The notes beneath the pieces are model-generated. The model did not search any database and was not told the origin of the DNA. It saw only the letters and a list, made by a program, of their open reading frames with translations. 6,727 nt of DNA from the NCBI GenBank assembly GCA_002348925.1, contig DEBV01000003.1, positions 67,149-73,875 of the forward strand. The letters are read 5' to 3'. Below, piece by piece: positions 1 to 5,170 of the stretch (the first letter of the stretch is position 1; every line of letters begins with the position of its first letter). The DNA comes from Alphaproteobacteria bacterium UBA2947. Lineage in GTDB: Bacteria; Pseudomonadota; Alphaproteobacteria; Rs-D84. Made by a program: the position numbers and the translations under genes.

Positions 1-245
1 CAATACAGGGATTCGAAGCGGACATAGTTCGTCGTGCAATGATAAATGTTTACAACAGAATCGTTGTTCCGAATTCCGACAAAATAAAAATGATTTTACA
101 AGTCCACGACGAAATCATATTTGAATGCGATGAAACAGTCGCTGAACATTTCGCGGGTTTAATTAAAACAGAAATGGAAAATGTAACAAAATTATCTGTG
201 CCATTATTGGCAGAATCTATTATTTCACCCGTTTGGGACAAATAA
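1..245 (+). CDS. polA: DNA polymerase I, C-terminal fragment (5' end outside window)
   Basis: This is the last 80 codons of a family A DNA polymerase; the frame is open to the left edge, with the first complete codon at base 3. The fragment begins with IQGFEADIVRRAM, equivalent to the IQGTAADIIKRAM helix of the palm in E. coli Pol I. It then carries polymerase motif C, QVHDEI, whose Asp (108-110) and Glu (111-113) belong to the metal-binding catalytic site. Pol I fills gaps left by primer removal and excision repair in the cytoplasm. The remaining domains (5' nuclease, 3' exonuclease region, thumb, fingers) lie outside the window, so whether the gene is intact or retains proofreading cannot be judged. 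The stop is TAA, directly followed by a hairpin terminator. The family assignment is secure. Confidence 0.95.
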   Translation, partial: IQGFEADIVRRAMINVYNRIVVPNSDKIKMILQVHDEIIFECDETVAEHFAGLIKTEMENVTKLSVPLLAESIISPVWDK

Positions 246-271
246 AAAAACGCCCGATTGGGCGATTTTTT
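245..271. terminator. Bidirectional rho-independent terminator between polA and lipoprotein gene
   Basis: A 5-bp GC stem, CGCCC (251-255) with GGGCG (260-264) and a GATT loop, is flanked by an A-run on the left and a T-run on the right. The flanks can extend the stem and supply a U-tract on either strand. It serves both convergent genes, which stop at 245 (+) and 288 (-). Confidence 0.85.
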
Positions 272-287
272 ATTTTGCATTTCAAAA

Positions 288-698
288 TTATTCAGCAACT
301 GGTGCTTCTGAAGGTTGTTCCGCAACAGGTTGTTCTTCAACTTTCTTTGCACAGCCATATGTTGTTTCATCTGAATTTATACCCAACATATATTTTACTT
401 CCTGACCTTCTTCTGTTGGCAAAACAATGTTCAATTTTACCTTTTCATTGTTTGCATTTGTCCCATAGTATACAATCATATTTGAACCTTCTTGTTGTGG
501 TTCAGCAGTCAAAGCAATTTTTTCACCATTAACAACGATTTTTGCCGCTGTATCTGTCGCTTTCACATTTAATGTGATTTCTGCCGCTTCCGCATTATGA
601 GATGCATCTTCACACAACAAACCTGTTTCTTGATATTTTGCGCCTTGACCACACGCAGCCAAAGCCAATACAGATGTTAAAGCCAAAATTTTTTTCAT
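288..698 (-). CDS. Small secreted lipoprotein, possibly MliC-like fold
   Basis: The 136-residue product starts with a lipoprotein signal: MKK, a short hydrophobic stretch, then lipobox LAAC with the lipidated Cys at residue 16. Signal peptidase II would therefore cleave before C16 and the protein would sit on the membrane facing the periplasm. The mature part has two further cysteines (C29 and C116), one at each end of a domain of alternating short beta-like segments. They are well placed for a disulfide that would close it. The C-terminal 18 residues are Glu/Pro/Ala-rich and look disordered. The layout (Cys, VNGE strand, GSN..Y, final YGC) weakly recalls the MliC/PliC lysozyme-inhibitor fold, but this is only a resemblance. 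No family is confidently recognised. The start is well supported: AAAGGAG at 706-712 lies 7 bases from the ATG. Confidence 0.85.
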   Translation of the reverse strand: MKKILALTSVLALAACGQGAKYQETGLLCEDASHNAEAAEITLNVKATDTAAKIVVNGEKIALTAEPQQEGSNMIVYYGTNANNEKVKLNIVLPTEEGQEVKYMLGINSDETTYGCAKKVEEQPVAEQPSEAPVAE

Positions 699-724
699 AT
701 CAGTGCTCCTTTGTTAAAAATTCC

Positions 725-762
725 AACAAGAAAATATTAGAGAATTTATCCAGCATATACAA
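725..762 (-). promoter_or_regulatory. Candidate promoter and conserved leader of the lipoprotein gene
   Basis: Reading the minus strand, TTGTAT (762-757), a 17-base spacer and TAATAT (739-734) make a sigma-70-like promoter 35 bases before the ATG. From the -10 onward the sequence nearly repeats the one in front of the thioredoxin-like gene: 725-744 matches 1662-1681 at 18 of 20 bases. The hexamers are individually modest, but the shared spacing and sequence support the call. Confidence 0.5.
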
Positions 763-774
763 GTAAAAAATACG

Positions 775-802
775 AAAAACACCCGCAATCGCGGGTGTTT
801 TT
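775..802 (-). terminator. Rho-independent terminator of the thioredoxin-like gene
   Basis: A perfect 12-bp inverted repeat (775-786 with 791-802) with a 4-base AATC loop has a GC core, ACCCGC/GCGGGT, and outer A5/T5 arms. On the minus strand it lies 20 bases past the stop at 822 and yields a U-tract. It also separates this gene from the lipoprotein promoter, so the two are probably transcribed independently. Confidence 0.9.
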
Positions 803-821
803 ATATCAATGCGTTTATTTA

Positions 822-1640
822 TTATTTCAAAGCTTCAACAATTCTTGAATATGGAATCGCACCTGGGAATGCTTGATCGCCGATGATCAAGAAAGGTGTT
901 CCAGAAATTTCGAAACGTTGTGCCAATTCACGAACATTTTGCAATTCTCTTTGAACAACTTCGCCTTCCATATCTTTTTCCAATTGTTTTGTATCCAAAC
1001 CAGCTTCTTTTGCAAATTTCATAACATTAGCATGAATTTTTTCAGGCAATTTTGCTTGGTTTTTCATATCGTCTTGTGTGTAGTATTCTTTGTCCATCAA
1101 CAATTTATCCAACGCAGCTGCTTTTGCATTGTCTTGGATTTTAGCAGCGATAACTGCTTTTGCTGGGGCATCAGATAATGCGCCATGGATAGAGAAGTTT
1201 TTCAATACTACGCGAACATCGTCACGTTCCGCCAAAACACGTGCCAATTCACTGTGAACACGACGGCAATATGGGCAAGAATAATCAGACCACAAGAAGA
1301 TTGTATTCTTGGCATCTACATTACCCGCGATTGGTGCATCACCAATCATTTCGTCCATATGTTTTTTAACATATTTACGGATTTCTTTACTTTTTACTTG
1401 TTCTTGTTCAGCCTGCATTTTTTGAACCATTTCTTGCAAGATAGCAGGATTTGTGTCTACCAAATAAACAGGTGTAAACAAGCGGCATACGCAACCAGCA
1501 ATCAAAATAATTGCAACAGCATTGATACCTTTGTGTATCACTACGTCCAGTCCTGAAGATTTCTTGTTGCCACCGATGAACTTGCCACCAAAGACATACA
1601 ATGCAATCGCCAAAACCAGGATTAAAAGTGTCCAAATCAT
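822..1640 (-). CDS. Membrane-anchored DsbA/ScsC-like thiol-disulfide oxidoreductase
   Basis: A 272-residue thioredoxin-fold protein of the DsbA superfamily. It has two N-terminal hydrophobic segments (about 2-18 and 38-57) joined by a lysine-rich loop, which predicts a cytoplasmic loop and a periplasmic catalytic domain. Residues about 63-98 form a charged helical stalk beginning NPAILQEMVQKM. This resembles the N-terminal helix of ScsC and related alphaproteobacterial DsbA proteins, where it serves oligomerisation. The redox site CPYC is at 122-125, after a WSDYS strand, and the cis-proline loop GTPF is at 247-250. The protein should oxidise or isomerise disulfides in exported proteins; which of the two cannot be told from sequence. 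Unusually, a second Cys pair, C50-V-C52, sits in the second membrane segment. AAAGGAG (1648-1654) lies 7 bases before the ATG and fixes the start. No dsbB-type partner is nearby. Confidence 0.92.
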   Translation of the reverse strand: MIWTLLILVLAIALYVFGGKFIGGNKKSSGLDVVIHKGINAVAIILIAGCVCRLFTPVYLVDTNPAILQEMVQKMQAEQEQVKSKEIRKYVKKHMDEMIGDAPIAGNVDAKNTIFLWSDYSCPYCRRVHSELARVLAERDDVRVVLKNFSIHGALSDAPAKAVIAAKIQDNAKAAALDKLLMDKEYYTQDDMKNQAKLPEKIHANVMKFAKEAGLDTKQLEKDMEGEVVQRELQNVRELAQRFEISGTPFLIIGDQAFPGAIPYSRIVEALK

Positions 1641-1661
1641 GATATTTCTCCTTTATTGTTG

Positions 1662-1709
1662 AACAAGAAAATCTTAGAAAAAAAAACTTAATCACGCAAC
1701 AAAAAAAAA
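1662..1709 (-). promoter_or_regulatory. Candidate promoter with phased A-tracts for the thioredoxin-like gene
   Basis: On the minus strand TTGCGT (1699-1694), a 17-base spacer and TAAGAT (1676-1671) precede the ATG by 30 bases. The -10 and downstream bases (1662-1681) match the lipoprotein leader at 18 of 20 positions. Two A9 runs (1678-1686 in the spacer, 1701-1709 just upstream of the -35) are centred 23 bp apart, close to two helical turns. The upstream run occupies the usual UP-element position. Confidence 0.5.
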
Positions 1710-1715
1710 CATAAA

Positions 1716-2363
1716 TTAAAATATTTTTCTGGCCATTGGAATCTCTGCACCTTGGGCGGTACAAACACCAGAAATAAAACGTTTTGTTATATTTAAATTT
1801 ATTGGCAATTTATATAATTTATCCATATAAGGCGCGCCACAACTGGCACATACTGCCCGCCCAGTACGCGGCGAAAGATAAATCAAATCATCAGTTCTTC
1901 CACACCCCGAACATTTTGTTAAATCCAGCGCATATCCCAAATCAGACAACAAATCGATTTCCCATTTTAAATAAGCATCATAAGGCGCACTTTCACTTGC
2001 CAAGTTTTGTAAAAGAATCAAAGTTCTTTGATACAAATGTTCATAAGATTCGCGTTCTGGAATCAGAGTATAAATCAAAGCAAACACCGCGTTCATAATC
2101 TTTAACAAATCGCCATTCAGCATCAAAGGTGCGGCTAAATTTTTTTCGCTTTCAAAATGAAATACCCCCAATTGAGAATCGACGCGCGCGTTCCATGAAA
2201 CAGTTCCAAATTGTCCAACCAAAGGTTTATTTTTCTTTGCCACAGCACCGCCACGCAACATACCAACCATCACGCCATTATCATGCGTAAAAACATGGGC
2301 AATCATATCCCGTTCAGAAAACGGACGCATATTTATTAAAATGCCAGATGTTTCGATTTGCAT
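1716..2363 (-). CDS. recO: DNA repair protein RecO
   Basis: RecO anneals complementary strands and, with RecR and RecF, helps load RecA on SSB-coated DNA in recombinational repair. The 215-residue product matches the family along its length. An N-terminal OB-fold (1 to about 80) has the typical GILINMRPFSERDMI, FTHDNG and LRGG segments. It is followed by a helical region with IPERES and KWEIDLLSDLGYALDL. A zinc ribbon has CSGC at 151-154 and CASC at 172-175, separated by the conserved YLSPRTGRAV. It is shorter than the usual 230-250 residues. The shortening is between LPINL and the closing IPMAR, where relatives have an extra helix, so it looks like reduction rather than a frameshift. The start fits the family N-terminus, yet no Shine-Dalgarno precedes it, and a TATAAT box ends 6 bases upstream. 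No hairpin follows the stop. Confidence 0.93.
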   Translation of the reverse strand: MQIETSGILINMRPFSERDMIAHVFTHDNGVMVGMLRGGAVAKKNKPLVGQFGTVSWNARVDSQLGVFHFESEKNLAAPLMLNGDLLKIMNAVFALIYTLIPERESYEHLYQRTLILLQNLASESAPYDAYLKWEIDLLSDLGYALDLTKCSGCGRTDDLIYLSPRTGRAVCASCGAPYMDKLYKLPINLNITKRFISGVCTAQGAEIPMARKIF

Positions 2364-2369
2364 ACACTT

Positions 2370-2398
2370 ATTATATATAAAAGGGAATATTTACAAAA
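2370..2398 (-). promoter_or_regulatory. Candidate recO promoter predicting a leaderless mRNA
   Basis: A perfect TATAAT (2375-2370 on the minus strand) ends 6 bases before the recO ATG, so initiation at the usual distance would fall on or next to the A of the start codon. TTTTGT (2398-2393) lies 17 bases upstream, and TTGTAA (2396-2391) is a better match but only 15 bases away. There is no Shine-Dalgarno in between. The -35 overlaps the U-tract of the ppiD terminator. Confidence 0.5.
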
Positions 2399-2424
2399 TA
2401 AAAATCGCCCGATGGGCGACTTTT
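2397..2424 (-). terminator. Rho-independent terminator of the PpiD-like gene
   Basis: A 6-bp stem, TCGCCC (2405-2410) with GGGCGA (2414-2419) and a GAT loop, begins just after the stop codon at 2423-2425. On the minus strand it is followed by TTTTTATTTTG. The hairpin starts within a few bases of the stop, leaving almost no 3' UTR. Confidence 0.85.
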
Positions 2425-3835
2425 ATTTTGCGATAAACTTTTCATAATTTCTTTCGTTAATTTTTACTGGGTATTCGCGTTTCAAGAATCTTGTATAATC
2501 ATCTTGGACAAAACGAGTAGACATCTTTTCCAATTCTTTACGCAAAGATGCTTTTTTTGTTTTGTCAGACGCAGGCATCGTGTCTTTGCCAATGCTTACG
2601 ACATAAAACGCACTACCATCTTCAGCAATTGCGTTTTCACCGTTCTTTCCAGCGAAAGCAACATTTAATACTTCCAGTGGTGCACCTTCGGTTCTGGATA
2701 CAGATACACTTTTTGAATCTTTGATGCTTTCGCCTTTGTTAACAGCAATCAACTTTTCATTTGCTTTTTCATATGCCTTTTTGCGTTGTTCAGATTTTTT
2801 CCAACCATCGACCAAAGATTTTTTGACATCTTTATATTCGGCATTATGTTCTGCGACAATTTCGTCGACACGCAAAATAATAAAGCCATCTTTTAATTCA
2901 ATAAGTTCGCTTTCACTGCCCGATTCCATAGAGAACAATTTAGCAACCAAATCATCTGTCAAAACCTTGTCAGAAATTTTTGCACCACGCGCGATTTTTT
3001 CTATGGTCACATATTTTGCTTTACCTTTGTCAGCAGCGGCTTTCATTCCATCGCCAGAAATAATCATATCTTCAATTTCTTGCATTTTCTTATAACCCGC
3101 ATCGTATTCATCAGGCTTGCTGTTATCGGCACCAAGGAACACATAAGAAACAGAACGTGTTTCTGGAACGATTGTTGGATGCGAAGAATAATATACTTTC
3201 AACTGTTCTTCATTTGGTTCATCGACTTTGTAATCAGAAAATTTCACAGTTGAATATTTGATATCGCGTTTTGTATATCTGGCATTATAAGCCGCATCAA
3301 CTGCGAATTGAGGAACAGGCAATGAAACATTTATCGCGCCCAAAGCCATACTGCTTAACACCCTGCCACGCAAAGAATTTATAACATCTTTCTCGTTTAC
3401 GCCAGAATTCTGCAAAACCATATCAAAAAACCATGGCTGAAATTGACCATTTACTTGGAATTGAGGGTCTTTTTTGATTTCTTCGGCGATTCGTTTATCA
3501 GACACATAAAAACCCAAATCTTTCGCACGATTCAACGCCAGTTGATTAGTAGTCAATTTTGAAATCACGGAATTTGTTAATGCCGCTGCTTTCTTTGGAT
3601 CGGTATAAGAAGCACGTTGTTCTTCTTTGGACATAGCCGCCAATTGAATTGACTTTTCATTATTAAATTGTTGCAAAGAAACATCCGCACTGCCCACGTG
3701 GACCAACGAAGTATCGCTTGATGCGCCACCAAAAATCCATTCAGCAGCACCCCATCCAACAAAACTGAAAATCAAAACAAACATTAAAGCTTTCGCAACT
3801 GGTTTGTCAGCAGCATTACGTAAATATTCTAGCAT
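2423..3835 (-). CDS. ppiD: PpiD-like periplasmic foldase (SurA_N domain, divergent parvulin region)
   Basis: A 470-residue inner-membrane protein. The N-terminus MLEYLRNAADKPVAKALMFV, continuing through SFVGWG, is the classic PpiD start and holds one membrane anchor (about 15-35). A periplasmic SurA_N-type chaperone domain follows (about 45-185, with VSDKRIAEEIKKDPQF and a PWFF region), then a parvulin-like segment (about 225-325) and a helical C-terminus. The family helps newly exported proteins fold as they leave the Sec translocon. The parvulin segment keeps the closing pattern (LVAKLFSMESGSESELIELKDGFIILRV). It lacks the usual HIL histidine and a GGDLG-like motif, so it is probably a chaperone without isomerase activity. 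The length is below the roughly 620 residues of E. coli PpiD. The reading frame is open to 3991, but the conserved N-terminus and AGGTG at 3841-3845 place the start at 3835. Confidence 0.88.
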   Translation of the reverse strand: MLEYLRNAADKPVAKALMFVLIFSFVGWGAAEWIFGGASSDTSLVHVGSADVSLQQFNNEKSIQLAAMSKEEQRASYTDPKKAAALTNSVISKLTTNQLALNRAKDLGFYVSDKRIAEEIKKDPQFQVNGQFQPWFFDMVLQNSGVNEKDVINSLRGRVLSSMALGAINVSLPVPQFAVDAAYNARYTKRDIKYSTVKFSDYKVDEPNEEQLKVYYSSHPTIVPETRSVSYVFLGADNSKPDEYDAGYKKMQEIEDMIISGDGMKAAADKGKAKYVTIEKIARGAKISDKVLTDDLVAKLFSMESGSESELIELKDGFIILRVDEIVAEHNAEYKDVKKSLVDGWKKSEQRKKAYEKANEKLIAVNKGESIKDSKSVSVSRTEGAPLEVLNVAFAGKNGENAIAEDGSAFYVVSIGKDTMPASDKTKKASLRKELEKMSTRFVQDDYTRFLKREYPVKINERNYEKFIAK

Positions 3836-3846
3836 TTTTCCACCTT

Positions 3847-3876
3847 TTGCGATACCATAGCAAAAAAGATGATAAA
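3847..3876 (+). promoter_or_regulatory. Weak candidate tpiA promoter in the divergent intergenic region
   Basis: TTGCGA (3847-3852), an 18-base spacer and GATAAA (3871-3876) give a poor sigma-70-like match. It would start RNA near 3883, just upstream of the AAAGGA ribosome site at 3888-3893. Some promoter must lie in this 64-base gap, because the gene to the left is on the other strand; the exact boxes are uncertain. Confidence 0.25.
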
Positions 3877-3883
3877 AAATCAA
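3854..3883 (-). promoter_or_regulatory. Candidate promoter of the PpiD-like gene
   Basis: On the minus strand TTGATT (3883-3878), an 18-base spacer and TATGGT (3859-3854) match 4 of 6 consensus bases at each box and lie 18 bases from the ATG. It overlaps the tpiA promoter candidate on the other strand, so the two genes may share regulation or compete for polymerase. Confidence 0.35.
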
Positions 3884-3899
3884 CAAAAAAGGAAAAGAT

Positions 3900-4598
3900 A
3901 TGAAATTCATTGTTGGCAATTGGAAAATGAACGGAACGTGGGACGAAAAAGAAACATTTTTAAAAGCGTTAAAAAATGTAAAGACCAACAATAAAATAAT
4001 TATATGTATGCCGTTTACATTGCTTTATGGCAACGATCATGGCATTACGATTGGCGCCCAGAATATCAGCGAATATAACAACGGTGCATACACTGGGGAC
4101 ATTTCTGGCAAAATGCTGAAAGACGCAGATATAAAATATGTTCTTGTCGGACATAGTGAACGCAGGTTATATCACAACGAAACAAACGCGATAGTAAAAG
4201 CGAAAGCAAACGCGGCAATTAAAAACGGAATTACACCAATAATCTGTATCGGCGAAACGGCAACCGATAAAAACGCGGGCCGCACAATGACAGTTGTAAA
4301 AAAGATGTTGCTGGAATGCATACCTAAAACATGCAAATACATAATTGCATACGAACCGCGTTGGGCGATTGGTTCGGGAAAAACACCAACAAAGGAAGAA
4401 ATCACTGCGATATTTGAAATGATTCATAAAACACTGCACCAAGTGGGATGCGAAAACATCGCCCTGCTCTATGGCGGCAGTGTTGATTCGACCAACGCGA
4501 AACAGTTTGCGAATGTTCCACATGTTGACGGACTGTTGGTTGGGGGTGCATCCTTGAAAAGCGATACATTTTTACCTATAATAAAATCAATCGATTAA
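3900..4598 (+). CDS. tpiA: Triose-phosphate isomerase
   Basis: TpiA interconverts dihydroxyacetone phosphate and glyceraldehyde 3-phosphate in cytoplasmic glycolysis and gluconeogenesis. The 232-residue product carries the whole active site: GNWKMN with N7 and K9, GHSERR with catalytic H85, YEPRWAIGSGK with the catalytic base E152 and flexible loop 6, and the phosphate-binding YGGSV (191-195) and GLLVGGAS. NGAYTGDIS and MLKD are also typical. It is about 20 residues shorter than the usual 250, mostly by loss between beta-2 and beta-3. Arg154 stands where V or I is common in YEPxW. AAAGGA at 3888-3893, 6 bases upstream, supports the start. The gene is divergent from ppiD, an arrangement known in other Alphaproteobacteria, and lies 29 bases before grpE. 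Its last codons contain what appears to be the grpE promoter. Confidence 0.97.
   Translation: MKFIVGNWKMNGTWDEKETFLKALKNVKTNNKIIICMPFTLLYGNDHGITIGAQNISEYNNGAYTGDISGKMLKDADIKYVLVGHSERRLYHNETNAIVKAKANAAIKNGITPIICIGETATDKNAGRTMTVVKKMLLECIPKTCKYIIAYEPRWAIGSGKTPTKEEITAIFEMIHKTLHQVGCENIALLYGGSVDSTNAKQFANVPHVDGLLVGGASLKSDTFLPIIKSID
4553..4582 (+). promoter_or_regulatory. Heat-shock-like (sigma-32) / sigma-70 promoter for grpE inside tpiA
   Basis: TTGAAA (4554-4559), a 17-base spacer and a perfect TATAAT (4577-4582) form the strongest promoter match in the window. Read as a heat-shock promoter it is CTTGAAA (4553-4559), 15 bases, then CCTATAA (4575-4581), close to sigma-32 -35 and alphaproteobacterial -10 patterns. 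RNA would start near 4589, about 38 bases before the grpE ATG. It lies wholly within the end of tpiA. Confidence 0.65.
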
Positions 4599-4627
4599 AC
4601 ATATAATAAGTAAAAACGGGTAAAAAA

Positions 4628-5143
4628 ATGGAAAACGAAGATAAGAAAGAAGTAAAAATTGAAACTGTATCTGTTGATGATAAACCAGAAATCGCAACCA
4701 ATAAACAGACAGAAATTATCGAACAATTAAATAACAAAATCGCAGAATTAAACGATAAATACTTGCGTGTTGCGGCGGAATTGGAAAACACACGTCGTCG
4801 ATCTGCATTAGATATTGAATCTGTATCACGCAATCGCGCAATGGGGGTTGCAGAAAAAATATTGCCAGTAATGGATGCAGTGACGGTTGCGCTTTCTCAC
4901 ACGCCAGATGACGAAGGAATAAAAACAATGGAACGCGCATTACAAAATGCGTTTGCACAAATTGGTATAGTAAAAATCGAATCGGTTGGTGAAATTTTGA
5001 ATCCGCAGTTTCACAATGCAATTCAAATGGTTGACAAGCCAGATGAAAAAACAGCAACAAACACTATTGTTGAAGAAATGCAATCTGGTTATATGTTTGG
5101 TGACACTGTTTTAAGACCCGCCATGGTGGTTGTATCGAAATAA
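4628..5143 (+). CDS. grpE: Heat-shock nucleotide exchange factor GrpE
   Basis: GrpE releases ADP from DnaK so that the chaperone can let go of its substrate; it acts as a dimer in the cytoplasm. The 171-residue product has a charged, probably disordered start (1-25). A long dimerisation helix follows (about 26-68, including LRVAAELENTRRR), then the VAEKILPVMDA helix. The C-terminal beta domain carries the family signature: LNPQFHNAI (124-132), then QSGYMFGDTVLRPAMVVVSK at the end. It is slightly shorter than the usual 185-200 residues because of the short N-terminal tail. The start rests on a weak site (GGGT at 4618-4621, 6 bases away). No dnaK, dnaJ or hrcA is visible here. It follows tpiA by 29 bases and may be read from both the tpiA transcript and its own heat-shock-like promoter. 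Confidence 0.96.
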   Translation: MENEDKKEVKIETVSVDDKPEIATNKQTEIIEQLNNKIAELNDKYLRVAAELENTRRRSALDIESVSRNRAMGVAEKILPVMDAVTVALSHTPDDEGIKTMERALQNAFAQIGIVKIESVGEILNPQFHNAIQMVDKPDEKTATNTIVEEMQSGYMFGDTVLRPAMVVVSK

Positions 5144-5166
5144 AAAACACCGCCCGTTCGGGCGGT
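5143..5166. terminator. Hairpin terminator between convergent grpE and amide hydrolase genes
   Basis: A 7-bp stem, ACCGCCC (5149-5155) with GGGCGGT (5160-5166) and a GTTC loop, sits between stops at 5143 (+) and 5171 (-). On the minus strand it is followed by T6, a good terminator for the hydrolase gene. On the plus strand only AAATTTA follows, so termination of grpE may be leakier. Confidence 0.8.
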
Positions 5167-5170
5167 AAAT

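Noticed and set aside
50..370. Antisense and out-of-frame open stretches over polA, the lipoprotein, the thioredoxin-like gene, tpiA and grpE
   Set aside because: They lie opposite or within confidently identified genes, resemble no family and have no ribosome sites. They are shadows of the real frames.
3836..3991. Upstream extension of the PpiD-like reading frame to an ATG at 3991
   Set aside because: It would overlap the start of tpiA on the other strand. The extra 52 residues match nothing in the family, while the conserved MLEYLRNAA start with a ribosome site is at 3835.
4602..4607. A second perfect TATAAT between tpiA and grpE
   Set aside because: There is no TTG-like -35 at 16-18 bases upstream, and RNA would start only about 14 bases before the grpE ATG. 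The TTGAAA-N17-TATAAT pair at 4554-4582 is far better.
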